In this document: one piece after another, positions 26,201 to 39,400 of the stretch
Numbering within the stretch: the first letter of the stretch is position 1
Layout of the letters: the number at the start of each line of letters is the position of its first letter
DNA from: Monarcha castaneiventris obscurior
Taxonomy: Eukaryota > Chordata > Aves > Passeriformes > Monarchidae
Direction: 5' to 3'
Length of the DNA: 64,000 nucleotides
Assembly (NCBI GenBank): GCA_026261815.1
Contig: JAMPIT010000437.1
Location: 6,336,001-6,400,000, forward strand
Program-made: the position numbers and the translations under genes
The notes under the pieces: model-generated
The model's input: the letters and a program-made list of their open reading frames with translations, nothing else
The model's database searches: none
Told to the model about the DNA's origin: nothing

Positions 26201-29200
26201 TGCTGTTTCTGAGTTAAATCCCCTGTGCAAGTAATTACACTGAAAATGTTGCATCCATGGAATTTCCTGGCCCAAGAGACTCAGTGCCTGCAGAGCTGTT
26301 CTGTAACATCTCTTACGTGTAGGAACAGCTGACATTAACACACAATAGGTGTGTTACACCCTCGAAACACAGTATAATGTGTTCACCTCTAAAAGTAGGC
26401 AGCATTGGAAAGAATGGATTTAAATCACCTACTTGGTATTCCCCTCAAGACTGTGAGGCCATGCCTTAGCTGTTGATGACACCGCTTTCCTGGGGACTAG
26501 GTAATTTTGTGCTCACTGCCTATGCTCAGACTTTGCCTGTGCCAGCTTGTAATAAACAGTAACGTCCTCTATTCCCTTCTGCATGAGGTCTTTTCAACAG
26601 ATCAGGGTGTCGAGCTCTGTCAAAGTATCCATGTAGTAAAGGATGGAGCTCAGAACCTGGACACAGTGTTTTCCAGGATATCCCTAAGAAGGCCACCACA
26701 TTGCCCCGCTTGTTTGAGTCCTTCACAGCCCTTTCTGGTTACCTCTGCAAAATTAAAACCATCCCAGCAAGCTGTCACAGGAGAGTCACAAACTGGTAGC
26801 TCCTACCTTTCTATAAGTTCCTGGGTTTTGTATAGTCCATTCTATATTTCTAAATTTAGATAGACATGTATGTGTGTATAAATACATGCACAGATAAGCA
26901 CACTCCTATATTCCCACGTTTTTGTGTGCACACACAAACCTGCTTCAATGACTTGCAGAAGAAAGAAAGGCAAACTGGTTTGCTTCCAAAAGTCACAAAA
27001 AACCCTTGCAAGGTATGCTGGAAAAATCTCTCTTGGGTAAGCTACCTGTTCCATGATATAATATGAAAATTTATCTCCTAAAGCCCTTGTTGAAATCCTG
27101 ATGTCATCTTTTGCTTAGAGCGAAGATCCAAGACTTTAAATTTTTATTTCCGACACATTCATTAATTCTTGTGACCACAGATTAAGGACCCAGTTATCAG
27201 CCTATAAATGAGCCTTCAAAATACTCAAAAAAGTAGCATTAGACACTTACTTTCCTGCACTTAACAGGCCTTTTTCATTAAGCCTTTGCATCTTTCCTTT
27301 GACATTGTGAGGAACATTAAATTTGGCTGGAAGAATGGGAAGGAGAATTTACACCCACTGGTAACAGCCATGCTATATCACAATGTAAATATTTAATTTT
27401 CTAAGGAGTAAATGGTATTTTACCCTATTTGGTTTATCAGTTAACATACACATATGTATGCATATCATAACATATTATGATGCAAAAAATAAGCTTCTTT
27501 TAATTACCTTGAAAATTGGAAGTCTCAGAAAACGATAGAAGAGTATGTGTAAATAGTTATTTTTTTTTTTTAGTACTAAAAAACTGAACTGGTAATCAGG
27601 ATTAAAAAATGCTCAAAAATGCTACAACCATTTCTCAAGCGAATCAGAAGTTAATTTCTTATTCAAATATATGTGTTGAATATGGGCAACCATGGCTAAA
27701 GCAAGTCCTGGTTGGGAGATGGACACAACCTGCTTTTTTCAGCAGCCTCTGGCCCACACTTTGTTTACACACATCAAAGAGAAAAACATAATAAAAACCT
27801 ATGAAAGTCTTTTTTACTCTACAGGTTTGGTTATGATTACTTTGGGGATGATGAAAAATGTGTCTAGCTTGTCTCTTAAATCTACATTCAAACTATTTCA
27901 AAGTTAATTAGAGGTGAGTAATGGTTTAGAAATCTCCTGAATAATAAAATACAACAACTTATAGCACAAAAACAGTCCTCAAAGAAAAGAGTGGAGAGTA
28001 CTTCACTTCACTGCAAGTAACAGTTGAGTATGTTTTATGATCACTGTAACAACTACCATGCCCTTGAGACTGTGCAATTCTGAATTTCTAATATAATTTG
28101 TAGGGGGAAAATTAGGACAAAATGCAGTAACATTTCAAGTACAGTCTCTCAGTATTTTAAAATTTTATGAAGTATATGGACTAGGTTAATATGAAATGAG
28201 TCATGTTTTTAAGAGAAGCAGTAATACAGATCGGTATCTTAAATCATAACTAAAATAACACTCAACCACTACAAAATAAAAAGAAAACAGAGTAGCTTTT
28301 TGCTGGAAAAAGGTCAACAACAACAACGAAGATTTAGCAATACTAGAAAAGGCTGGGAGCACTGCTCATTTCAGGACTGAGAAGTTACAACACCAGTCTG
28401 AGTGGCCAGGTAAACATGATGCTTTCTCACTCAACAAATCTGTTCCCAGCAGCTGAAATTCATCCCAAATCAGTATAAACTCTACACATATCAACTTTGA
28501 GCCTAAAAACCAGACTATTAAACAACATACACATTTGGTGCAGGTCTTCTGATTTCAGAGGTATATTTGCTTTACTTTGTGACAAATATGTTACATTTCA
28601 CTCCTTTATGTCTTTGCTAGTGACCAGAATTGCTTACTACCTCAAAGTAAAGAAGTTACATCCAAGCAAACTCTCTTGCAGCATCATTCTCCTCACAGGG
28701 CAAAGGCAGTGGATTTGCAAAGCTGTAAGTGAGGCTGTAATTGATTTACATATTCTTCAGATCCATGTCCACATGCAAACCAAAGGAAACCAGCACAGCT
28801 CTCAGATCCAAAACTGAGTTTTCAAAGCAAGCGGTGCAAAATATTATCCCTTTAACTTCTGTACTGAGCACAGTGATCTAGAGATCCTTCAAACACAGAA
28901 CTCACACTGGCACTTTATGCATTTATTGCTCAAGGCTAATGCTGAAGGTACCACTCCTGTACACCTCAACTGTGACAACATAAGATACCAAAACTGCTGA
29001 AGAGAGGGTATTTGATCAAAGCTGAAGCAGTAAGTTCCAGTCCTTCCCTTCAGGCCTCAGCTCTGCTTTCCATCTGCACAGCTATCAAGAAGCACCAGCA
29101 AACCATAAGGACAGCCTGAAAATAGGAATTTGCAAGAGTCCATAACACTGAGTAACATTCCAGAGATGGAATGAGAAGATTGCCCCTTCCTACAGAAGCT

Positions 29201-29676
29201 AAGATTTTAACTTCACTAATCTTACAAATGGACTGAAGCAAAATATACGTGACAGTGCAGAAGAGTTGGTTTTAGTTTTTTTCTGGGAAAAGCTGCTAAA
29301 ATTGAAACAAACCGCAGAGAGCATCCAAGTGGGGGCAACAGAACACTCAGCTTGGCTACAGCTCACCCCAAACAGGCTCTTGGCCAAAAGAGGAAGCAAC
29401 ACCAGTTACCAACATGATAAGCTATGTTACTGTCAAGTCACACTTCTCACTTCAAAATTACCATGCTGCCCTACTTTCCACAGGATAAAATCAGGTGCAA
29501 TTGTAATATTTTTGTCAAACAGCATAATGGTCTAGACGTTCCTTAAAAAATGAAAATAATCCACTTGAATACTAAAAAGTAGTTATTCTAAAAATACTAT
29601 TTTCAGTGTAAGCCTGCTAATGGCATGTGTGCAGAGAGGAACCACTCCACCTTTAGTCAGTTAAAAAGGTACTTAC
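23281..29676. other. AT-rich non-coding DNA
   Basis: No gene, RNA or recognised repeat family is visible. A 12-base T run lies at 27560-27571. Open frames are short and have no splice-site framing that I could support. Confidence 0.65.
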
Positions 29677-29741
29677 CATTGGCAGTGCATTGATATGCAG
29701 AAGTTTTCCTTTCGGGTGCCTCTTGCCACAGAAGGGTGATG
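29677..29741 (-). CDS. Candidate internal exon, 65 bp, gene unknown
   Basis: On the minus strand a pyrimidine-rich tract (CCTATTTTGTCTCCTTATTT) runs directly into CCCTGTCAG, a good acceptor. The downstream end is CCAATG followed by GTAAGTACC, a near-consensus donor. All three frames of the 65 bases are open, so the reading frame cannot be fixed. One frame reads ITLLWQEAPERKTSAYQC and another begins HHPSVARGTRKENF. I do not recognise the protein. A second splice-bracketed segment of 28 bp lies just upstream (30155-30182), and the two together make 93 bases, a multiple of three. The minus orientation agrees with the strand skew of the window. Chance splice-like pairs are common at this scale, so this remains a candidate. 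Confidence 0.3.
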
Positions 29742-32700
29742 CTGACAGGGAAATAAGGAGACAAAATAGGAAACGTTCATATTTATTATTTTGAACACAG
29801 TGTTGTTAACATGCAGTAAAATGTTATCAACTCTGGGCCTTCCTGGCTCTCCCGGCCTGCTCAGTTCCCAGAGCTGAGCGCTCCCACTGCATGAGCTCAG
29901 AGCCCAGAGCAGAGCTGGGGCACAGCACACAGAGCTGGAGTTCTGCACATCTCCTGTCCTCCCGACACCACACACAGGCCTTTGAACAAATAACCCCTGC
30001 TGAATGACCACCTGCACCATCAGGCCTCTCTGTGGTCGCAACCCATTCAGCAGGAGCACACACACGCAGAACAACCTGGGTAGAACAACCCTGATGTCTG
30101 CATTTTGCCTCAGCTCTCCACAAAAAGCTCCAGGAAGGCAACGAGGCAACTTACAGTATCATCTGTCCATGCCAAATTTCTTCTGGAAATAAACCAGAGC
30201 TACTGACATCTAAACACGCTGAAAAGCCCCAAACAAAAATCAGCATTCCAGTGGTATGACTTCCAGAATGGTTACATCCACTGTGAAGTAGTGAAAGAAA
30301 AATAAATCTGTTTTCCTAACACATCTCACACTAAATAACTCAATTTATATACACAGGTGTGCCCATGAGCCCAAAGAGTTTCCAACTCCAGCAGTGACCT
30401 CAAGTAATTAAGAAAAAACACAAGCTCACACTAATTGCTAGCAACACGTGACAACATGTACATAACAGAAATCTTCCAAGTGCAAAATCCAAGAGAAATC
30501 TTGCCCACTATTAAAACCCAAACAAAACCGCAGTCCAAACAAATCCACACTCTCCTACATTTTACTAATTTTCTTTACACATCAATAATAATTTTATGCA
30601 CCCAACAATAAAATAACTAAATATAAGCACACAGCTTTTGATGTCCAGATACGTGGTAACTCCATCCACTGCAACATTCATTTTTATTCAGCAGTGACAA
30701 ACAATTTTTATTCACACTAATATTCCTGAGTGGTTGCCCTCCATACAAACACTTGCCAGATGACTTTTCTTTAGGACATAATCTAATCGCCCACTCAAAG
30801 AGCAGGAAGGGTGACAGATGGACCTGGGTGACTAATAAAGTATTACCAGACTATTTTTAGATTAAATTCTTTACCAAGCATCTGCAACCTGTGTTCAAAA
30901 AACTTTTACTATGAGTAAAGAATAACTATCGTTTGTGGGACTCATGATCAACACGAGGTTCTCACGTGCAATTTCCAAGCTCAACCAGCAGGAAATCATT
31001 TATTATAGAGCCATTTTTGGACCCAGCCAAAAAAACCAACCAAACAAAACCCAAACAAACAAACCAAGAAGCAAAAAAGCTGCATCATTTGGGCTTATTT
31101 AATCCTTAGAAGACCCTACAAGGCAGGCAGAAACATCACCTTCACAGTGCAAGCAAGAGGCACTGCAGAGGATGCTGAGGAATGCAGGAATGCTGGGAAT
31201 TGAAAGAATTTGCAAACATGCTCTTATTTCCTTGCTTAGTTGTACTAGTGCTGCAGAAATTATGTAAATAGGCTGAGTGAAACTCCACTCCTCAAGTGGT
31301 ACAGTATCCTATGCAAGGCTACTCAGAAAGCTTTTTTTTCCACAGCCTGAGCTGCAGACCAGCAAAGAAGAAAAAGCATTAACACCCGCTCTGCAGACCC
31401 CATAAAAACATTATTTACTTATAACATGAGTTTTCCTTAAAAACAGAGCAAAACAGCAACCAACCAATACTCTTTTGAGAACTGTCTAAATCGTGATAAA
31501 AGCTGCGTGCAGAGAAAGGCAGAGGAGGGCCCTGCTACCCCGTTCAGAGTGCAACGCTTGGTTTGGGTTATTTCATGTGGGAAGGAACATGGCAAACATA
31601 AATAAAAGGATGATTGCACAAACATAAACCATTTTCTTCAGTGAAAAAAGGCTTTCTTCAGCACACACTGCCCAAACTGTCTGCTTCCAACACCTCTTTG
31701 CCCTTGTGCAATCTTGAGTGCAATACTTATCATCAAAGCCAGAGAGGGAAACCTTTCTGCCTGATCCGTGGAAGAGGCTTCTTGTCCTTTGCTTTACATC
31801 TAAACAGGGCAGTGACACGGAAAGAAGCTGGAAGCAAAGACTCAAGAGAGCAGAGAATGAGAAAAGAAAGGGTTCACTGACTTCGCTTCATTCCTCACTC
31901 AATGTTAATTGGTTGTAGGCTCCAGTTTTAAATAAGGGCGCTTGAAACGACGTGTAAACATTTAGAAAACTCTGTAATGTCCTTCTTCAGAATCAATTGC
32001 TGAGTACAAATGCTTCATCAGCAGCCTTTTTTCTTTCCAAATTTATCCTGTTGGATTTTGGCATGTATCTTGAAACAATGCAGGTGACAGTTATAATTTA
32101 TTGATTTTAGACTATCTCTCACCTTTATATTCTGACATGGTACAGCGATTTAAACAGGTGCCCAGATGTAGGAACAGCTACATTATGTGACACTTAAAAA
32201 TAACCCACCAGATGCCCTTGAAGTTGATAAGGCACACCTGGGGAAGGCACAGCAGCTTGTGAGTTTGGATCCTTCACATTGGAGGGGCTGGGAATGCCTC
32301 ACCACTGCCTGATGACTAACGCGTTCAACATCAATTGAAAACTGCTCCCCTCACCTTGAAAACAAAGATTTTGCCATGTGTGCACTGACACACGAGTGCT
32401 CATAGCCCATGCTCACCAGCCTTGGCCACACCAGTTTTTTCTGCACAGAATGACCGACCAGACGCCCGTGTCCCTCTGAGATTCTGGGCCAAACACTCAG
32501 TACAGCATCCAACATCCTCTCCCTGTGAAGAGCATCCTGCTGTGGTGCCCACAGACCACCGTGTCCCAGGCCTTCAGCAGGCAAGTTCCCACCTGCAGGG
32601 CCAAAACTAACACACCAAACCACCTTCACCAAAGCAGCAAATACCCATCCATGCTGCTTGCACAGATTGGGCTGCTGCTATCAGCTGAGTAATAATCGTG

Positions 32701-33811
32701 TGGTACAAAGGAAACCACAGATAAAAACAACCCTGGCACCAACACAGTGACAAATCTGGTTATAAACACACAGACCAGATGTACACTGATGTTAGTCCTT
32801 ACCTGCTTCCAAACATAATCAGTTCAAAGCAAGGATTTCTCTAAAAGCAACTTGCAGAAATGTTTAACCATTTCCTTCCAGAAAGGCAGCTATTGGTGCT
32901 ATTTTCTCCTTCCCAGACATTACACTGGGTTCGTGTTATGGCTAAACCAGTGGTTTTTGTGTGAGCTTTGAATTGCTCCTGCTCCCCATGTGAACTTGTG
33001 CACTTGTGTTTTTTTCCTAATCCTCTTAGGATCACACTGTTTATACTGCTTTCTGAGATTTTGGTGCTATTTGAGCTCTAACAACAAATTTAGTCATTAA
33101 ATGTTGTGCCTTCCGAATTACAAGAGCCTTCTAAGGACACAGTATCTTTTCTTCTGAATTATCCGTGAGTATCCTGCTTTTATCTAGATTCAGGACCTGG
33201 AAAAAGTGTCCCCATCAAAATAGAATTAAAAATAACTAAATCCTGGATATTCCCCTCAGTAACTAGGCTGCAAAAAGCATGAGACAATAATTTTAAAAGC
33301 CTAAATTGAAAACTAATCACTCCATTGAATCGTTCCTTTCATTTGGTTAATAGGCATATACAAAGCTAATGGTGATTCTACCACTGCTGTGCTTGGAACA
33401 TAAACAGAGAAAACCAAAGTTATTCCTTTTAATCACAGTTCCACAGTGATGTATGGCAATTTTTTTTAAGCAATTCAGCACGTCTACAACAACATCTGCT
33501 TTTCAGATCTGACAGAGAGGCTAAACTGAGACAAATACCAACTCAGAAAATTCAGGAGAAGCAAATACGTACGAGTGTGTGTGGGGGTAAATCAGCACCA
33601 CACACAAGACGTTGTTAAAAACTGTCATTACTTGAAACTGGTAGGTAGCAATAGGGTTCCTAGTGACAAAATAACATGCACAGACTGCTCCAGTACTTTG
33701 CTCTGGGAGCACGGCGTGGGCGAGGATGTTTTACAAGAAGCCTCATCAGGAAGCACTGAAAGTATCTAAGACCTGCCCAGAGACATTTCCACACAAATTC
33801 CTAAACTCTAC
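29742..33811. other. AT-rich non-coding DNA
   Basis: No supportable gene. Around 29825-30145 the sequence is GC-richer and gives long minus-strand frames in two registers, which I read as chance. A donor-like GCAG/GTAAGG lies on the minus strand near 32801-32810, but the bases before it have stop codons in most frames and only a short acceptor. Confidence 0.6.
31020..31075. repeat. CAAA-type low-complexity tract
   Basis: This A- and C-only stretch contains repeated CCAAA and CAAA units. Similar tracts occur at 13401-13435, 57205-57260 and 60396-60445. They are simple low-complexity DNA and contribute to the A+C skew of the + strand. Confidence 0.8.
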
Positions 33812-33876
33812 CTGAAAAAGCTCTTCTCTGTCAATTGAGAAAATTTTATTTCCTGATCTTTGTTCTTTTACCTTTA
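33812..33876 (-). CDS. Candidate internal exon, 65 bp, gene unknown
   Basis: On the minus strand a long pyrimidine tract (GGTTTTTTCTATTTTTCTGA) leads to TGAAG as acceptor. The downstream end is TTTTTCAG followed by GTAGAG, a fair donor. One frame is open across the segment and reads KVKEQRSGNKIFSIDREELF, rich in charged residues and unlike translated low-complexity DNA. The AAG acceptor is less usual than CAG. The frame needs two bases to complete its first codon. This fits the candidate exon at 42874-43158 if that one ends at its weak GTGTAA donor at 42996. No protein family was recognised. Confidence 0.2.
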
Positions 33877-35845
33877 CTTCATCAGAAAAATAGAAAAAAC
33901 CTGATGTAAGTTGACTTTCCAGATGTTTCAAAGAAGAAATGCTTAACTTGTACATTCATATCACATTAAAGCTGTACAACTTTCCACACTTCAGGAAAAC
34001 TCTCACATAGAACAAGCACCTGTATGTCTATGAACATATGGGAACCAACTGCTAAAACAAAGGGTTTCTGAGGGGATAAAGAATAAGAGCTGGGCAAGCA
34101 GACAGCACTATTCTGGAGAAAAGATCATCCAGATACAGAAACCACTCACTGTAAGCCCACAGAAACAGGATCCACTGTGCAATGACAAACACAGGACAAG
34201 TCAGACCAGAGCAAAAGAATACTGCAGAAATTTAAACACCAATTTCTGTAACAGTCAAAAACTGAGACAATCACAGAAAATAGCTCCTAGCCCACTGAAA
34301 GGGAAGGAAGCTGAATTGCTGGAGAGGAAACCAGCTTAGCCAGCTCCATTAAAAACCCATAATGCACCCCAGCAAATCTTGTCAATACCAATCAGCCCGG
34401 ACCCATGGAAGGAGGGTGAGCAGTGCTGCAGCACCATTTCACTTGCAAGGCATTTAAATGAAATTCATTAGCAAGTAATCCAATTCACATAAACTGGAAG
34501 TTAGAAGGTCCTAGAGAATGAAGGAAAACCCAGTGTAGACTAGGAAAGACTATAAACAGTTACTACTCAAAGCACTCTTCTGCCAAAGGACCTTAAAGCA
34601 CTCACAAAACCCCACCTTCACAGACTGCTACCTGCAGGATGGGGGCCCACCTGTGAAAATTCAAGGTAGTCTCCAATTTGTGGGGTTTTTCTTCTGAAAA
34701 CAGTGGACATGATGACTAGTATCATATTGATCATAACGTAGCATATTGACAAATATTTTTTCTGTGTTTTTGGACTGGAAATGAGTTTTAAATTCAAGTT
34801 CATCACTGGAATATTAATCAGCAAAAACAGCCTGTCAAACTGGGTGCTGTCAGCAGACTCACTTCGAATAGGAAAAACATTTTTCCTTGTCTAAAAAAAA
34901 AAAATAATCTGATGTGTTTAGGGGCCACTCTATTATTCTCAGTATGTTTAATACAGATTTCAAATACATACCTAAAAAACTGAACCAAGAGACCAAAAAA
35001 CAAAAAGATCACTTAAAAAAAAATTCAGAATGTTTTTTCCCATTCCCTTTCCTCAAAGTAAGAACAGACACATTTCCCATGATACTAATTCAACCTTCTC
35101 CAGCTCGCTAAATCAACTCAGCTGCACTGGTGGGTGAGAACCCTTCCCTTCCCTACTCTGAGCCAGTTAACTGAGATGAGCCTTCACAGCTGAAAGAAGG
35201 CAGCAGCTGCTTTTGTCAACATGGAAATGTGTTTGTAGGGAACTGATAGCTGCAAGGTTAGAAGGACTTTTAAATTGGTCTCCAATGGGGCGATATGGAA
35301 CAAAGCTCAAACCGCTTTCCTGGAAAATCACCTTCTTCTGCTCACAGTGCCTGCCTCGACTGTGTTTTTAGACAGATACTGTGTTTTCAGAACAATATAT
35401 TCCTCTGCTTTGGGATTCATGGTGGCCTTGCAGAAGAACTTATCTAGATTATGGCAAGCTTAATTTACTGAATTCATTAAAATGCTATCTCAAATATGCC
35501 ATGATTCGGGGAGAAGGGACACGTTTTACACAGACATCACATTTGGAATTAGGCCCAAAATGTTTAAATGAGGAAATCTCCCAAAATAACAAAAAGATGT
35601 GACAATACTGTGTTATTTTCAACCTCAAAGAGTGTAACCACCATGGGAGCCCTGGCTGGGCTTCCCTCAGTGTCAGTGCCACTACCACCTTTAGTTCTTT
35701 GGGCACCCAGAAGCCAAAGGGGGCATTCTTTCAGAGTAGCAGCTCACATCTACACTTTTGCCAAGCCAAGCCAAGGAGCTGCTGAGGACATTCAGGCAAT
35801 GCAGAGGGGCTGGGGCTCTGCTGCAAGAGGTGTTTGCAGACAGCT

Positions 35846-35853
35846 TGACGTCA
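35846..35853. promoter_or_regulatory. Perfect palindromic CRE motif
   Basis: TGACGTCA is the full binding site of CREB/ATF factors. It lies in a GC-richer segment without a recognisable core promoter. The match is exact, but function is only inferred. Confidence 0.35.
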
Positions 35854-36453
35854 GCAGGCTCCAGTTGTCCCACTGCGGCCACTGACCCTGAACAATGTGT
35901 ACACCCAGTGGTGCTGAAGTGACTCTCCCTGTCTGAGGACACAGGAGGAGGGCTGGCTGCCTTCTGTCTGCCCACGGCAGGAGTAATTCCCAGGATACCT
36001 GCCCTTGCAGCAAATGTCAGCTTTAAAAACAAAGGTATTCCAAAACGTTCCTACAAATCCACCTGACTTGTGATATTGGGTATGTGATAGCACAGGTTGA
36101 AGAGTCAGGATCCAAGAATTCCTTTAAAATAGCCCTCAAAATTATGAGTTACTTTCAAAACTCAAAAGCACTTAAAAATCCACAGGTATGAAAATATTTT
36201 TCTGAAAACTTTAAATCATACCAGAGGCCAAAAGAAAAGTTTGTGGTGGAGCTTGGGCTCATACACTCCAGATGTTCCTGGGATACAGCTCCACTAAAAT
36301 AAGGTGTTTATAATGTGTTCCAGATTCTTCCTAAAATTATCATTACTATTATTATTTTGTGCAAAGCCAGAGAAAAATATAAGCCTCTCACACTGCCAAA
36401 AAAGATTACCACTGAATGCCCTGAAATCATCAATTACATGCATCAAGGAATAA

Positions 36454-36470
36454 TTTTTTTTTTTTTTTTT
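36454..36470. repeat. 17-base T run
   Basis: This is a homopolymer tract and the longest T run on the + strand. No function is assigned. Confidence 0.9.
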
Positions 36471-39400
36471 CCCAAAAATACTGGTCAACAAAAGCTGCTG
36501 CACTTCTGCTTGCAGCCCCCTCTCATTTCCCCAGGAATTTTTCAAAACTGAGTGATGCCTGAAGCACAATGGACTCAGGCAGCAGCATCACCTTTCCACA
36601 CAACTACTGTGTCTTGGTCATATTTTCACACAACCTACAGATTAAGTTCCTCCCGTACAGGGAAACCCTGTGACTAAGCAGCAGACGAGTTGCCCAAGAC
36701 CAAGAAACACAAGGATGTTTTTTCCTTTTTCCAGATCTTCACACCGTGCCACCAGTAGACAATACCATCTTTCCTACAAACCTTTGGCCTCTGATGTTTT
36801 CATGCCTCCACCACTTCTCTAACAGAGCAATTTTGCAATCTCATGTGAGGGCTCTGATTCACAAAGAGTTAAAAACTACCTGGAGAGGGCTGCCCTTGTT
36901 CATGCACTGGTTATCCAGCCATCCCTGCTAAAAGGACAACTTATTCTTACACAGCAACTACTGAGATGTGACAAATTGCAGAGCAGGGTATAGGAAAAAA
37001 GCCTGTGCTTCTCATTACCATGGAAAGCTTTCCTGCCTCCTGAGAAGGGAAGCCTTCCCTGCAGCAAGGGCTAAAATCACAGAAGGCAGAGGGACAACAC
37101 ACTTGCTCCCAAATGAGCTGTCTCTTGTCCCTAAGAGCTCAGAGGTGTGGCTCACCTGAAGGCTTTGGTTTAATTTTATGCTCAAGTCACAGCCTAGCCA
37201 AGATCTAAGTGCTACTGCGTGGGGAGACCTCAGTCTACCCTCACCAACCCTCTCCCAGCTGGGTGTTCTCAGCACTTCCTTTCCTCTAAAAAAAATTAAC
37301 AGTTTTCTACCACTCAGCTCTTGAAGCATCTCACTGCAGGGTCAGAGGAGGACAGAGCTGGCTCAAGAAAGGAAGAGGGAAGACAGCCCTGAAAGGGAAG
37401 AAATGCAGGAGCAGCCCTATAGCTCCATCATCAAAATACACGTTTCCAAGGGATGCCTGGTGCCTTGGGCTGCAAAAGGGAGCCCAGCACAAGCAGCTCC
37501 CAGCAAACATGGAATGATGTAATAGGTATGAACTGCAGCAGAAACAGCACAGACACTAACTGTATAAAACATGTATCTGTTCTTCTGTTGTTTTTTCAAA
37601 CCATTTAGATACCAGAGCTGTTTGCCTGTTACACTGACTGAATAGCAAAATAGTTGCATCAATATTAGACTTCTACATGGAGTAAGAGACACCAAAACCT
37701 GTTCCAAAGAATAAGGAGCTTACAGTACAGAGAAACATAGCAAAATATTTACTTTAGCACTATGGTCAAGGAGAACAGCATTTATTAAATAAATGGACTA
37801 AAGTCATTAATCAACAGCAGCATATTAAACTAATATAATCATGCCACTTGCTCTTATCTTTTTTTTTAACAACAGGACTCGAGCATGACCAAGAAAAACA
37901 TGTATTTGATTCATCAAAGACAACATATTCAAAAGAACTGATGAGCATCAGGAAATGAAACCACAGCAGAGAGGTCTTACAAAGATCATCAGCTAGGCTA
38001 TGATTAATTGGTAACAACCTAATAGTGTCCTTATTCAAGCCTGTCCTAAGCAGTAAAGAGGGTTTAGCTGTATGTGCGCAATGGAACTATTAAACTACGT
38101 ACCTCCAGGATGGACCTAGGTGATCTATCCTGAAATTAAAAAAAAAAAACTTCTCCTAAAAATACTATTTGATATGTTAATTAACATTTCAATTACGTTG
38201 GGTTTTCCTACTTGTAGGAAAAGGTTCTTCCCTATTGAAAATGAGTGTAAAAATCCCCTAAGCAAACTTAATTTGTTGCCAAAATGAGTGAAGTCAGTAT
38301 TTTTGTTTCACTGGAAATATTTTCTGTTGAATTTCCTACGGTCACTGCAGCTGTACAGCTCAATTTATATCCCTTTGAACTTATGTGTTACACACACAGA
38401 GCAACACACAGCAGGTATTTATCCTACAAACAAGTGGAAGTGTGATTAGATAACCTATTACACCACTTTACAAACAGTTTAAAAAGTGGAAAAAAGAATG
38501 CTGATGTAAGTTAAGGGATCAGTCTCAAGCACAGCTACGGAACATCCCCGACAGGAGAAGAAACAGCAATTTCACAGGAGCAAATGTCAAGGGTAATGAG
38601 AAGACTTAGATTTGTCTAGTGAAGATTGGGTAGCTGCAAATTTTAAATAAGCAGGAAAAAAAACCAAACAAAAACAACACACTTCCCCATAACAAAATCA
38701 TGCAGCTGAAGACAAGTTAAGAGAAACTGTGCCATGGGGCTTCTGTTATTTTAACCAAGAGTAGTAAGGACTCTGGAAGGAGTAATTCTGCCTAAGGAGA
38801 AAGATTAGTGTATAGTGTTTGATCTAACAGGGCTTTTCCCTTTCTTTACTTTTTGATTCTTATCTTGATTGTTTCACACTAGGAATCTGAAACTGGCTGA
38901 GCTGCACATCCTGCAAATCTCGTTCAAACTGGAATAGGCTGGGGATAGGATTTCACCGTTTGGGAATTTCATTTACAGAATTCTGCCTCTGCAGTCGCCT
39001 ACATAATTCTCATTCTCTGTAACTGCTGTCAGGGCTCCATGAAACCGGTGGGTTTGGGGCTTTTCTTTTTTTTAAGTCAACTCACATTTATCAATGTGAT
39101 CTACGAGACTGGTCAGAGAAAGTAACAAACTCAAGACCTCTGTTCTTGGTCTTTGGGAAATAAAACTTCCTTAATCTTTCAACTTGTTAAAGATAGAAAA
39201 TTTACCCACACCTTAATATTAAAATATGCCAGGTAGGTACCATCACTGAAGTGACTTGCTACTGTTTTTGCTGCTCTGATACAGATTCACTAAAGCATCC
39301 ACAGACCAGCCCAGTTTTCATTTTCAAAAGGAGAAAATTATGAATGCTTATGAACTTAAAAAACCCCAAAACTATGCCACTATTTTCCATTTGAATCTAC

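Noticed and set aside
29673..30149. 158-codon minus-strand frame running into the 65-bp exon candidate
   Set aside because: The upstream part crosses a clear polypyrimidine tract and acceptor and overlaps another long frame in a different register, so the continuous frame is not credible as a gene.
34651..34693. Splice-bracketed 43-bp segment on the minus strand
   Set aside because: Sites are good, but its open frames are out of phase with the flanking candidates at 43 kb and 33.8 kb. It shows how often chance pairs arise.
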